From contig CAJUEL010000021.1 of NCBI GenBank assembly GCA_910585455.1, positions 1-64,000 of the forward strand: 64,000 nucleotides of DNA. Direction: 5' to 3'. The notes below the pieces were generated by a model. That model saw only the letters and a program-made list of their open reading frames with translations, made no database searches and had not been told where the DNA came from. Origin of the DNA: an uncultured Eisenbergiella sp. Lineage in GTDB: Bacteria; Bacillota; Clostridia; Lachnospirales; Lachnospiraceae. This document shows positions 7,739-16,617 of the stretch, in pieces (position 1 is the first letter of the stretch; the number at the start of each line of letters is the position of its first letter). A program made the position numbers and the translations under genes.

Positions 7739-9469
7739 TCATTCTTCTCCGGCATCCCTGCGGTATTGGCTGGGCGTTTTATGATAATATTTTTTAAATA
7801 CCCTGAAAAAAGTGCTCTCCGAAAAATATCCGCACATTTCCCCCACCTTTTTCACCTCCAACGTCGTGGTACACAGCAGCATTCCCGCTCTCTGCATGCG
7901 AAGCTGCAGCAAATATTCGCCAAAGGTCAGACCGGTTTCCCGATTCACCATGGCAGAAACGCTTTTCTCCGGCATCCCGAAATGCTTCGCCACATACTGC
8001 ACGCACATGCCATCCTCCATATAGTTATCCCTGATAAAGGAAAGCACCTCCATGAACTTTTTATTTTCCGCGTCCTCCCGCTGCACATCCAGGTAATCAT
8101 GAAGCTCCCTTGCGACCTGCATCAGCATGCGGAAGTTTTCCTGCGCGGTCTTTTCTTCCCTGTAGCGGATGGCTTTTAAGGAAGCTGGCTCTGCGTCCAG
8201 CTCCTCTGCCGCGCTGCGCAGCACAAAAAGCGTATTATAAAAAGACTCCAGTCCCGTTGTTTTCGCACAGGGCTCTTCTGAAATCATGGTCAGAAGGTGC
8301 ATGGTATTTTCCTTATCACCGGTCAGAATGGACTGATACAGGCGTTCATGCCAAAGCCAGTTCAGCCTGCGCTTTGCCGTTTTTTCTTCCACATGCTCAA
8401 ACAGGGCCTGCAGCTTTCTGGTTTTCACCTGAATCTCCGAAATCAGGACGGAAAGATATTCCACCTCGGATATGATCCTTTTTTCCTCCATGCTGCCTCC
8501 ATGATTTTGTAAAAGCCTGCGCATGGGCGTGGTGAAAACCTCAGATAACAGAATATTCAAAAGAATGCCCAGCAGGACAGAGATTCCGATCAGGCGCATC
8601 CCCGCCGCCCTGGCGCCCGTTCCCACTTCCAGCAGGCGCTGTCTGGGAATCCGGAAGGTGGCGGTGACATCCAGCTCCTCGATGTCCGCAACGATCTCAT
8701 AAAACTCCTCCTCTGCCAGCTCCTCCATCAACTCCCCGCTGGAATACAGCACCTCCCCGTCACGATAAGCAAGGCGAAAAGCGCTTCCCTCCGGAAGCGC
8801 CCCAAGGCCCAGCATGCTCTGAATATCGTCCTTTGCATAAAGGCTCATAACGGTAATTCTGGACCCCATCGGATGCAGCAGCAGAGACATACAGGGAACC
8901 GTCCTGTCTCCCACACAAACCTCCTGCATGGGCAAAAGGCGGACCGCCGTCCGGTCCCTGAGCAGCCCCAGAAGCTCCTGCGCCGATTCCCCGGAAAATT
9001 CCAGATATTCCTCAAAGCATGCCTCCGCCCTCTGAAAGCTCTTTTTTCGCGTCACGATGCAGTTTGTCCCCCCGAAATACAGCAGACATTCTTCATTCTT
9101 TTCCTGCAAAAACATCTGATTATTCAGCGCCTTTTGCAAAAGCGGCAGCACGGACACATATTTGTCCGGCAGCTCTCCCGCGCTTTCCCCCCGTATATAA
9201 TCATAATAGCGCGTCCCGTTGATTGCCTCCGGGATCGCGTATAATTTATACAATGCATTGGAAAAATTTTCGCAGTTATGAAGAATCTGTCCCCGCACGG
9301 TCTCCAGATAAAACTCCGTCTGCTTCTTGGTCAGCATATGATTGCTGACCAGCAGAGCGACCGTGGATACCAGCTGCACGCAAAGCATCATGATGCAGCA
9401 TTTCCAGAACATGGACATTTTACGGTTTGATATGCGGCGCGACAGCGCCTCCCCTTCTCTACCCCTCAT
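7739..9469 (-). CDS. Membrane-anchored AraC family transcriptional regulator
   Basis: About 576 residues. A membrane helix near the N-terminus (CCIMMLCVQLVSTVALLVS) and a second near residues 285-310 (LIGISVLLGILLNILL) flank an extracellular sensor domain, and two AraC-type helix-turn-helix units fill the last 100 residues (CVQYVAKHFGMPEKSVSAMV; VGEMCGYFSESTFFRVFKKY). This is the YesS/two-helix AraC layout common next to sugar ABC operons. It probably senses an outside sugar and acts on the motifs at 7629-7659 and 12287-12318. Start at 9469 is favoured by a weak GGGG site; a start 13 codons earlier or later at MSMFWKCC is possible. Confidence 0.88.
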   Translation of the reverse strand: MRGREGEALSRRISNRKMSMFWKCCIMMLCVQLVSTVALLVSNHMLTKKQTEFYLETVRGQILHNCENFSNALYKLYAIPEAINGTRYYDYIRGESAGELPDKYVSVLPLLQKALNNQMFLQEKNEECLLYFGGTNCIVTRKKSFQRAEACFEEYLEFSGESAQELLGLLRDRTAVRLLPMQEVCVGDRTVPCMSLLLHPMGSRITVMSLYAKDDIQSMLGLGALPEGSAFRLAYRDGEVLYSSGELMEELAEEEFYEIVADIEELDVTATFRIPRQRLLEVGTGARAAGMRLIGISVLLGILLNILLSEVFTTPMRRLLQNHGGSMEEKRIISEVEYLSVLISEIQVKTRKLQALFEHVEEKTAKRRLNWLWHERLYQSILTGDKENTMHLLTMISEEPCAKTTGLESFYNTLFVLRSAAEELDAEPASLKAIRYREEKTAQENFRMLMQVARELHDYLDVQREDAENKKFMEVLSFIRDNYMEDGMCVQYVAKHFGMPEKSVSAMVNRETGLTFGEYLLQLRMQRAGMLLCTTTLEVKKVGEMCGYFSESTFFRVFKKYYHKTPSQYRRDAGEE

Positions 9470-9537
9470 CGCATTTACACCCCATGTCCGCTTTGGCGGA
9501 CATACCAATCAACAGTTTTGGAATTTATTTCCAGATT

Positions 9538-10848
9538 TCATATCTCTCTGATCAAAGCCACGCTGTGCATGGGCAGTTTCAATTCCGGTCTGTCCGTCGT
9601 CGCAACCAGCTCCCCCGCATGAGTATCATCCAGCAGATAAATTTCATACTGGCCGGGTCTTCCGAAATCGACGAAAAGCTCTTTCCCCTCTGCTTTGTCC
9701 TGATCGGAAAAGCAGGTGATCACCGCCAGCGCCTTCCCCCGTTCATCCACGCCGCAGAGCGAGTAAATCGTTTCAATCTCATTGACCGCCTCCACCTGCG
9801 CTTTCCTGTCATAAAAATACCCATACCACAGGAACGGATAATACCCCTTTAAGGGCTTTGCCGTATAAAAATCAAAAACACCGTTATAGGCTGACGGACG
9901 CGTATCGTAGTACATGAGCAGATCAATCGGCGCGCTCTGGGCAAGGCTCATACATGCCATGATAAAAGAGACCCCCTTCATCGTTCTCATCTGCTCCATG
10001 GAATACAGCAGCCCGTCGCCGAAATCTGTAACATAGTTCCATTCATTCAGAATGCATTCTGCATTTTCATACCCGTATTTTACCAGACGGTTCTTCATTC
10101 TCTTCGCCTTTTCTTTGATATTCTCCGGTCTGGTGGTGTACATATGCCATGACAAAAAATCCAGCGGCACCTGTCTTTTACTCATATGCTGCAAAAAATC
10201 CTCCGCCCATTCCTCCCTTCCGCACAGGGACGGTCCTCCGATTCTAAGCTTTGGGAAGCATTTCTTTAAATGTCTGGCTGCGATTTCATAAAATGTGAAA
10301 AATTCTGCCCTGGTTCCGCCCCAGGTCCGTTTATTGGTACTGTCATCCGGTTCCAGATCCGGCTCATTCCAGATTTCCCAGTATTCCATATCATGAAAAA
10401 AACCGTCCGCCCAGCCTTCCCGGTAATGCCGGATTACATGCTCGCAGATGACCGCCCACTTTGAAAAATCCTTCGGCGGAAGCGTCGCATGTTTTTTAAT
10501 ATGATGCTCGATCGACTCTCCCAGCCTGAAAAAAGGCTTTGTCCCCGCTTCCAGACACGTCAGAATATCATCATCCGTACAGGCAAAATCATAAGAGGCC
10601 GCTTCATAGGGATCCGCATCAAAATCCGGAAAAATCTTTGTGATGTCATAGCTGTAGGGTCCGCCATAGATCGGCTGTATGCCTGAGCCATGGTTACTGG
10701 AATAGGGAATTCTTGCCGCCTTATAGGCATCAAAATTACTGATCTTCATTTCCGTCGCATGCTTCCTGCGCCAGGGCCCGCCGTTTGTAGCGTTTAACGG
10801 TTTAAATGGCCCCAATTCCTTTGACAGGTCAAACTGTAAAGTTTCCAT
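9538..10848 (-). CDS. GH39-like beta-glycosidase, second tandem copy
   Basis: A 436-residue clan GH-A glycoside hydrolase resembling GH39 beta-xylosidase/iduronidase enzymes. It has no signal peptide, so it acts in the cytoplasm on imported oligosaccharide. The acid/base Glu lies in WEIWNEPDL (about residue 162) and the nucleophile in ILNEWNYV (about 269). A C-terminal beta-rich domain ends the protein. It shares its length with the upstream copy 10892-12202 and is 43 bases behind it. The last 100 residues are almost identical between copies while the N-terminal two thirds have diverged. Substrate cannot be told from sequence. Confidence 0.88.
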   Translation of the reverse strand: METLQFDLSKELGPFKPLNATNGGPWRRKHATEMKISNFDAYKAARIPYSSNHGSGIQPIYGGPYSYDITKIFPDFDADPYEAASYDFACTDDDILTCLEAGTKPFFRLGESIEHHIKKHATLPPKDFSKWAVICEHVIRHYREGWADGFFHDMEYWEIWNEPDLEPDDSTNKRTWGGTRAEFFTFYEIAARHLKKCFPKLRIGGPSLCGREEWAEDFLQHMSKRQVPLDFLSWHMYTTRPENIKEKAKRMKNRLVKYGYENAECILNEWNYVTDFGDGLLYSMEQMRTMKGVSFIMACMSLAQSAPIDLLMYYDTRPSAYNGVFDFYTAKPLKGYYPFLWYGYFYDRKAQVEAVNEIETIYSLCGVDERGKALAVITCFSDQDKAEGKELFVDFGRPGQYEIYLLDDTHAGELVATTDRPELKLPMHSVALIREI

Positions 10849-10891
10849 CGCTTCTTCCTCCTGTTTCTCTGTCTCATCATGACCATGCGTT

Positions 10892-12202
10892 TTACAGCTC
10901 CCGGATCAGCGCCACGCCTGGCATGTTCATTTTCAATTCCGGTCTGTCCGTCGTCGCAACCAGCTCCCCCGCATGAGTATCGTCCAGCAGATAAATTTCA
11001 TATCTGCCGGGCCTTCCGAAATCGACGAAAAGCTCTTTCCCCTCTGCTTTGTCCTGATCGGAAAAGCAGGTGATCACCGCCAGCGCCTTCCCCCGTTCAT
11101 CCACGCCGCAGAGCGAGTAAATCGTTTCAATCTCATTGACCGCCTCCACCTGCGCTTTCCTGTCATAAAAATACCCATACCACAGGAACGGATAATACCC
11201 CTTTAAGGGCTTTGCCGTATAAAAATCAAAAACACCGTTAAAGCGTGACGGGCGCGTGTCGTAATACATGAGCATGTCCACAGGGGCATTCTGGGCAAGG
11301 CTCATGGTCGCCATGGCAAAGGCGGCGCCCTTTATGTTTCTCATCTGCTCCATGGAATATAAATATCCGTCGTTGAAGTTTCTGATGTAATTCCACTCGT
11401 TTAAGATGCTTTCCGTATGTTCATATCCGTACTTCACCAGCAGGGACTTCACTTTTTTTGCCTTTTCCTCTATTTTCTCAGGCTCAGACGCATAGATATG
11501 CCAGGTAAAAAAATCCAGCGGCGCCTGTTTCTGGCTCATGCACCGCAGAAAATCCTCCGCCCAGTCCAGCCTGAAGGCCAGCGCCGGTCCACCGATTTTG
11601 ATCTCCGGAAAGCATTTCTTCAAATGTCTGGCTGCGGTTTCATAAAATGCAAAATAATCAGCCTTACTCCCTCCCCAGGTCCGTTTATTGGGGTTATCGT
11701 CCAGGTCCAGATCCGGCTCGTTCCAGATTTCCCAGTATTCCATGTCATGATGAAATCCGTCCGCCCAGCCTTCCCGGTAATGCCGGATCACATGCTCGCA
11801 GATGACAGCCCATTTTTTAAAATCCTTCGGCGGAATTGTCGCATGCTTTTTCACCTGCCGCTCAATGGTTTCCCCCAGCCGGAAAAACGGCTTCGTTCCC
11901 GCCTCCAGACATACCAGGATATCCTCGTCCGTACAGCCAAAATCATACGAGGCAGGATCCTCCGGGTCCGCGTTAAAATCCGGAAAAATCCGTGAGATAT
12001 CATGGCTGTAGGGACCGCCGTAGATACTCTGGACGCCGGAATCGTGATTGCGGGAATAGGGAATTTTCGCCGCCCGGTACGCCGCAAAGGTGCTCGCCAG
12101 CGCTTCTGCCTCATGCCGCTTGTGCCAGGGACCTCCGTTCGTGGCGTTCAACGGCTTAAAACGCCCTGTCTCTTTCGTAAGGTCAAACCGCAGTGTCTCC
12201 AT
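10892..12202 (-). CDS. GH39-like beta-glycosidase, first tandem copy
   Basis: A 436-residue cytoplasmic clan GH-A hydrolase. Glu162 in WEIWNEPDL is the expected acid/base and Glu269 in ILNEWNYI the nucleophile. It is the first gene of a hydrolase-hydrolase-araC unit on the minus strand and carries the double GTGAGAG motif 85-116 bases ahead of its ATG. AAAGGAGATG provides the ribosome site. The paralogue at 9538-10848 may have a different substrate range, because the differences fall in the catalytic barrel rather than in the C-terminal domain. Confidence 0.88.
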   Translation of the reverse strand: METLRFDLTKETGRFKPLNATNGGPWHKRHEAEALASTFAAYRAAKIPYSRNHDSGVQSIYGGPYSHDISRIFPDFNADPEDPASYDFGCTDEDILVCLEAGTKPFFRLGETIERQVKKHATIPPKDFKKWAVICEHVIRHYREGWADGFHHDMEYWEIWNEPDLDLDDNPNKRTWGGSKADYFAFYETAARHLKKCFPEIKIGGPALAFRLDWAEDFLRCMSQKQAPLDFFTWHIYASEPEKIEEKAKKVKSLLVKYGYEHTESILNEWNYIRNFNDGYLYSMEQMRNIKGAAFAMATMSLAQNAPVDMLMYYDTRPSRFNGVFDFYTAKPLKGYYPFLWYGYFYDRKAQVEAVNEIETIYSLCGVDERGKALAVITCFSDQDKAEGKELFVDFGRPGRYEIYLLDDTHAGELVATTDRPELKMNMPGVALIREL

Positions 12203-12286
12203 AAATTTTCATCTCCTTTTGCATGGTTTTCTTTCTCTTTTGGTGTATTTGTTACACCTTTATTATCCATCCAAAACTATTTTTCA

Positions 12287-12318
12287 GCAACTCTCACATA
12301 GGGATATGCGGCTCTCAC
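12287..12318 (-). promoter_or_regulatory. Double GTGAGAG motif, probable AraC-regulator operator for the GH39 genes
   Basis: Two GTGAGAG boxes with a period of 21 bases and CATATCCC between, ending in GTTGC, as at 7629-7659. A candidate -35 (TTGCTG) overlaps the end and GATAAT follows after 17 bases. The shared layout ties the hydrolase genes and the transporter to one regulator. Confidence 0.65.
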
Positions 12319-12325
12319 TTCTGCC

Positions 12326-12433
12326 TTAGACATATTCAATTTTCACTCTCTTGACGGGTGCATTGGCGGCTTTGAAGATAATCCCGTCAATGCAGTCTGT
12401 ATAGTTTCCTGACTTCACTATATTATGAATGCA
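12326..12433 (-). pseudogene. Short C-terminal gene remnant, unrecognised
   Basis: Minus-strand frame ending in SGNYTDCIDGIIFKAANAPV then KRVKIEYV and a stop, closed by a stop at 12434-12436 upstream. It has the look of the tail of a longer protein, with no start or ribosome site. I do not recognise the family with confidence; a recombinase or integrase tail is one possibility. Confidence 0.3.
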
Positions 12434-12688
12434 CTATACCTGCAAATATGAAAAAGCGCATCATTTTTATATGACACGCTTTTCCAATTTATTGATTCCC
12501 TTTCCAGTTTTTAATCAAAAATACAGGACGCTAAGCGAAAAGCAGTGTTCAGAGAGTTGCATTGATATACTTTGATTATCCTCTATGGAAAATGTTAATA
12601 AAGTGCGCAAAATTGTATAACTGAATTGGTAGCAACGGTTTTGACATAACGGTATAATAAACAATATCACAGATAAGGAGGATTTGAT
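12434..12688. other. AT-rich intergenic region before the XRE regulator
   Basis: Holds a weak hairpin AAAAGCG...CGCTTTT (12451-12484), possibly an old terminator. TTGACA at 12641 and TATAAT at 12653 are too close to be one promoter; TTGACA with TATCAC 18 bases on is a weaker alternative. No gene on either strand is convincing. Confidence 0.45.
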
Positions 12689-13141
12689 ATGAGTTTAGGA
12701 AATAATCTGTTTCATGCACGCAGAAAAAAAGGGTTGTCACAAGAAGATGTAGCTGAAAAGCTGGGTGTAAGCAGGCAAACCATTTCAAAATGGGAGACAG
12801 ATGAAACATTGCCCGATATTCGTCAAGCCAAAAAGCTTTCAACTCTATATGACTTGTCACTGGATGAATTGATTGAATATAATATTGATGAAAAAGAAAT
12901 TCAAGATATGATTGATAAAACAAGTGACGAGGTTTCAGAAAAAATAAACTGGACGAATGTATGGAGCAAAAAATATCCAGTTCTTGCGACCTACCAAAAT
13001 GAAGTCAAAGTGAGTAAATATTCAGCAGAATTGAACAGGTTGTTGGATAATCTACAAAAAGAATACGGATATAATGAATTAGATTCCATGTTGGTTTTAA
13101 AAGACATTTTGGCAGTTGTTTGGAAGAGCAGGAAAAAGTAA
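12689..13141 (+). CDS. XRE family helix-turn-helix regulator
   Basis: A 150-residue protein with an N-terminal Cro/CI-type helix-turn-helix (residues 5-60; SQEDVAEKLGVSRQTISKWE is the recognition motif) and an unassigned charged C-terminal half without membrane helices. ATAAGGAGG lies before the ATG. Base composition is clearly more AT-rich than the flanking sugar and envelope genes, which suggests acquisition. No obvious target gene is adjacent; it may regulate itself. Confidence 0.85.
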   Translation: MSLGNNLFHARRKKGLSQEDVAEKLGVSRQTISKWETDETLPDIRQAKKLSTLYDLSLDELIEYNIDEKEIQDMIDKTSDEVSEKINWTNVWSKKYPVLATYQNEVKVSKYSAELNRLLDNLQKEYGYNELDSMLVLKDILAVVWKSRKK

Positions 13142-13172
13142 AAATATCATTTGCTATTGAGACATCAAGCTC

Positions 13173-13228
13173 ATTCAGTTTAGCGCCGGTTCTCCGCTCC
13201 ATTTCCGGCATCCGCCGCTAAACTGAAT
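13173..13228. terminator. Hairpin between XRE gene and transglutaminase gene
   Basis: ATTCAGTTTAGCG (13173-13185) and CGCTAAACTGAAT (13216-13228) are perfect inverted repeats with a GC-rich 30-base interior. It lies between convergent genes. No T-run follows, so the terminator role is likely but not proven. Confidence 0.5.
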
Positions 13229-13255
13229 AACATTGGCTCACAGCGCCGGAAATGT

Positions 13256-14041
13256 CTAAAACCGCACCTCCCACTCTGCCTCTTTCATGAGCGGCGCATA
13301 CCGATAGTTCTCATAGGTCCGCCCGAACATATCGACATGTCGGGAGCCCTCCATAACCGCATCGAACACATACCAGCTGCCGTCCAGACAGATTTCCGCC
13401 CAGCCATGGGGCGTCTGCCCACCCTTTAAGGAACGCACTGTTCCGGTCGCCACCCGCGCCTCAAAGCCAAGCCCTTTCGCCAGATAGGCGACGCCGCTTG
13501 CATACCGGTAGCAATTGCCCCTGCCGGTGGTCAGAATTTCCATCGCGTATGTGCCCGTCCAGTCACCGGCGGGAGTCGCCGTATCTCTTTTATATTTGCT
13601 CGCATCCCTCACGTACTGATAGCATGCCCGCAGCTTTTCCAGATCCGTCATATCCGCCGTCGTCACCGCTTTAATAATCCCGTTTACCCGCACAAAAAGC
13701 GCCGGATCGGAAATTGCCACAGCCTCCATTGTTCCATCGTCCTGTGACGGTTTAAGAATCTGCACGATCCCCTCCGGACTTAAGTCATAGGAAATCCCAT
13801 CTATCATAACCTGTCCGGTCTGAATATAGCCGTTTTCATCCAGATGATACAAAAGACCGCATACCTCCAGCCAGTCGTCCTGCAAAAAGCTGCCGTCGGC
13901 GTTTTGCCACATGACGCCCTGCTGTGCCTGCACAAATCCTATGACAGGTGCCGTCTCCGCCGCGCAGGCTATGTCCCCTGTCCCCCAAAAGATGATTCCC
14001 GTAAGCGCTGCCCCTGCGAGCAGCTTCCTGATCCCGTACAT
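13256..14041 (-). CDS. Secreted transglutaminase-like protein
   Basis: A 261-residue exported protein. An N-terminal signal segment (about 1-28, ending ACAAE) precedes a short region resembling glucan/choline-binding repeats (residues 45-90) and a transglutaminase/protease-like core. The likely triad is Cys177 (GRGNCYRY), His212 (PHGWAEI) and Asp227 (VFDAV). Such proteins act as cysteine proteases or cross-linkers at the cell surface. It follows the SGNH and MBOAT genes on the same strand, 18 bases after the SGNH stop, so it is probably part of the same envelope operon. Confidence 0.85.
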   Translation of the reverse strand: MYGIRKLLAGAALTGIIFWGTGDIACAAETAPVIGFVQAQQGVMWQNADGSFLQDDWLEVCGLLYHLDENGYIQTGQVMIDGISYDLSPEGIVQILKPSQDDGTMEAVAISDPALFVRVNGIIKAVTTADMTDLEKLRACYQYVRDASKYKRDTATPAGDWTGTYAMEILTTGRGNCYRYASGVAYLAKGLGFEARVATGTVRSLKGGQTPHGWAEICLDGSWYVFDAVMEGSRHVDMFGRTYENYRYAPLMKEAEWEVRF

Positions 14042-14059
14042 GCCGCTTGTTCCTCCTTC

Positions 14060-15154
14060 TCAATTGCGCATAAACTCCCCGATCCGGTCCGGCTCTTCCA
14101 CCGCGCCGTGCGCCATCAGAAAGTCCTTCCATACCGCATAGTATTTCGCCTTTAAGTGAACCTGGTCGTTGCTCCAGCCATCGAACAGATTCCCGTTTTC
14201 ATCACAGAGCACTTCATTCACATCCAGATAAAATATATTCTGATTATCCGCAAGCGTCGCGATCTCCACATTGCGTATTTCAATGTTTGTATTATTGAAC
14301 AGCTTGTCGGAAGCGTTTTTCTTCTCTCCCACATGCATAATGCCCTGCACAAAAAGGATCGCATCCGGCTGCAGGCTCTGAATCTGATACACCACCCTCG
14401 CATATTCCTCAAAAAAGGATTCCGCGGTTCCCGTACCGAGCTCGTTAATGCCCACCATCAGATATATTTTTTTGAAGGAATGCGTTGTGAGCGCCTCCTT
14501 AAGCGTGATATTTTTCCCGTCTTCTTTGATAAATGCTTTTTCCTTTTTGAAAAGGTCGTATACGGTCAGGGACGTTTTGGAGTAAAAGGTCACATTCTCA
14601 GAAAAGCCGCCGTACTCAAACAATCCCTGCGTCCGGGAATCCCCGATAAAAAGCGCATCCTCGAAATATTCCTCCTCCACAGGTCCCAGCACGAGGCGTC
14701 GCTTTTCCTCCTGTTCTTCTTCCTTCTGCTCTTTTCTCACAAAAACCCCCTGCTGTCCATCAATCCCCGCTTTTTTGATTTCCTCTGCGGGCGCGGCCGT
14801 CTCATCTGTGCCCGCGTCGTTCTCCTGGACTTCCGCTTCTTTTCCCGCTTCCGTTTCGGACAAATCTGCCGCCACAGGTCCTATCCCTTCCCCATCCGGC
14901 GGCATGGCGCTGCCTGTATTCATGGCAGGAGCGGCAGCCTCTCCCGCCCGCCAGGGATACTTCCCTTCCTTAAGCCCCCTGAAAAAGACAGAGAGCGCAG
15001 GCGTCATGACCGTCCCCTTTTCATAATTTTCATAAATGCCGCCCGGATTCGCCAGGCTGATACCCGATATGATAATCCCGCTTGCCAGCACCAGCATGAG
15101 CAGCGGGCATTTTTTCCAAAGCTCCAGTTTATCCTTTTTCATTCTCTGTTCCAT
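14060..15154 (-). CDS. SGNH/GDSL hydrolase-fold protein, membrane anchored
   Basis: Up to 364 residues. One membrane helix near residues 14-35, then an acidic low-complexity linker of about 110 residues, then an SGNH domain. Block I is FIGDSRTQG, block III GINELG and block V DQVHLK with the catalytic Asp/His. Proteins of this kind pair with MBOAT acyltransferases (as in AlgX/AlgJ or PatB systems) and carry the acyl group outside the membrane. The MBOAT gene ends two bases upstream. ATG at 15142 (MKKDKLEL) may be the true start, with GGAACAGAGA ahead of it. Confidence 0.85.
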   Translation of the reverse strand: MEQRMKKDKLELWKKCPLLMLVLASGIIISGISLANPGGIYENYEKGTVMTPALSVFFRGLKEGKYPWRAGEAAAPAMNTGSAMPPDGEGIGPVAADLSETEAGKEAEVQENDAGTDETAAPAEEIKKAGIDGQQGVFVRKEQKEEEQEEKRRLVLGPVEEEYFEDALFIGDSRTQGLFEYGGFSENVTFYSKTSLTVYDLFKKEKAFIKEDGKNITLKEALTTHSFKKIYLMVGINELGTGTAESFFEEYARVVYQIQSLQPDAILFVQGIMHVGEKKNASDKLFNNTNIEIRNVEIATLADNQNIFYLDVNEVLCDENGNLFDGWSNDQVHLKAKYYAVWKDFLMAHGAVEEPDRIGEFMRN

Positions 15155-15156
15155 TT

Positions 15157-16560
15157 CTAAAAATTCGCATACATAAACGGATTGCCCTGTTCATTCGCGA
15201 TCCGGTAGACTGCCAGCCAGAACAGGACCGCAAGAGCGAGCACAATGCCGATATTTTTTTTATGTGCTTCATAAAATCTTCCCACCGCCGGGATGCAGAA
15301 GAAAACGCCGCCTGCAAGCACAGGCGCAAAATCAGAAAGCTCCTTTACAAAGTCCCCGGTATTTACTGCCGTTCCCGTATGAAAAAAGGGAAACAGCCTG
15401 GAAAAATACATGCCCATATCCGCAAAGGAAGGAATGGCAAAAACCATCCAGGTCAGCGGAATGACAAAAAGCAGGTAGATATGGGAAAAAACTGCATGGC
15501 TTTTCAGAAATTTTCCCAGCCAGAGCTTTTCTGTAATAATCAGGGCAGCAAGAATAATTCCCCACAGCACGAAGGAAAGGCTCGTGCCGTGCCAGAAGCC
15601 CGTCAGCATCCAGACCGCCAAAAGATTGCAGAGCGTGCGCCAGGTCCCCTTCCGGTTGCCTCCCAGCGGAATATAAATATAGTCCCGAAACCAGCTGCCC
15701 AGGGTCATATGCCATCTTCTGTAAAATTCGCTCACAGACCGGGACGCATAGGGATGGTCAAAATTTTTCACCACCGGAAAGCCGATCATTTCTCCGATCC
15801 CCACCGCCATCAGCGAATAGCCCGCGAAATCAAAGTACAGCTGCAGCGAATAGCCAAAAGCCCCCAGCCACGCCAGCGGCGTGGAGATGCTTTCGAAGCC
15901 GATCGTTGTGATATCGTTCCACATAATTCCCAGCCGGTCCGCTATAAGCACCTTGGCTCCAAGCCCGATCACCAGCTTTTGGAAGCCCTCCTCCATGCCC
16001 TGGAGGGTCACTCTGCCATATTTGAGCCCTTTTTCCATATCCCGCCACCGCTGAATCGGTCCGGAAACGATCTGGGCGAAATTGCACAGATACGCGCCAA
16101 AGCGGACAAAGGAATGCTCCACATCCACCTCCAGCCGGTATACATCGATCAGATAGGAAAGACTTTTAAAAATATAAAAGCTGATTCCAACCGGCAGCAG
16201 ATAATTTTCATCGAAGGCGTTGGAAAGCTTAAAATACAGCAGCAAAAAGGCGTTGCAGGCGGCAGAAACGACAAACCATCGCTTCCGGCGCTTTTCCCCG
16301 TCCGCATCCGAGGTGCATTTTTCCATGCTGTAGCCGAACAAATAGTTCACCACTGACATTCCCAGAAGCAGCAGCACATATTCTGGCTCCCCTGCCCCAT
16401 AAAGAATCAGGCTGTATGCAAACAGCACAAAGCCTCTAAGCTGCTTTGGCGCCAATCCATAGAGCAGCAAAAAAACCGGCAGGTACCAGAACAGAAATTC
16501 CAGGCTTCCAAATACGAGCGTGTTTAAACCTGCGAGTGTTTCCATACTGATTCCTGCCAT
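15157..16560 (-). CDS. MBOAT family O-acyltransferase
   Basis: A 467-residue membrane-bound O-acyltransferase of the AlgI/DltB/PatA type with about ten to twelve helices. The conserved active-site His is in TGFWHGTSLSFVLWG, and the family block RRWHMTLGSWFRDYIYIPLG is complete. It moves acyl groups (usually acetate) across the membrane to a secreted or wall polymer. It forms an operon with the SGNH protein and the transglutaminase-like protein. Its polymer target is not evident here. Confidence 0.92.
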   Translation of the reverse strand: MAGISMETLAGLNTLVFGSLEFLFWYLPVFLLLYGLAPKQLRGFVLFAYSLILYGAGEPEYVLLLLGMSVVNYLFGYSMEKCTSDADGEKRRKRWFVVSAACNAFLLLYFKLSNAFDENYLLPVGISFYIFKSLSYLIDVYRLEVDVEHSFVRFGAYLCNFAQIVSGPIQRWRDMEKGLKYGRVTLQGMEEGFQKLVIGLGAKVLIADRLGIMWNDITTIGFESISTPLAWLGAFGYSLQLYFDFAGYSLMAVGIGEMIGFPVVKNFDHPYASRSVSEFYRRWHMTLGSWFRDYIYIPLGGNRKGTWRTLCNLLAVWMLTGFWHGTSLSFVLWGIILAALIITEKLWLGKFLKSHAVFSHIYLLFVIPLTWMVFAIPSFADMGMYFSRLFPFFHTGTAVNTGDFVKELSDFAPVLAGGVFFCIPAVGRFYEAHKKNIGIVLALAVLFWLAVYRIANEQGNPFMYANF

Positions 16561-16617
16561 TTTATCTTCCGTCCTTCTATCCCCTCATCAAGACTGCCTT
16601 CGTGTAGCATAAGGCAT

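Noticed and set aside
12641..12658. TTGACA next to TATAAT before the XRE gene
   Set aside because: Only six bases separate the boxes, too few for one sigma-A promoter.
12576..12923. 115-codon minus-strand ORF opposite the XRE gene
   Set aside because: It is antisense to a clear helix-turn-helix gene with a strong ribosome site and matches no family.
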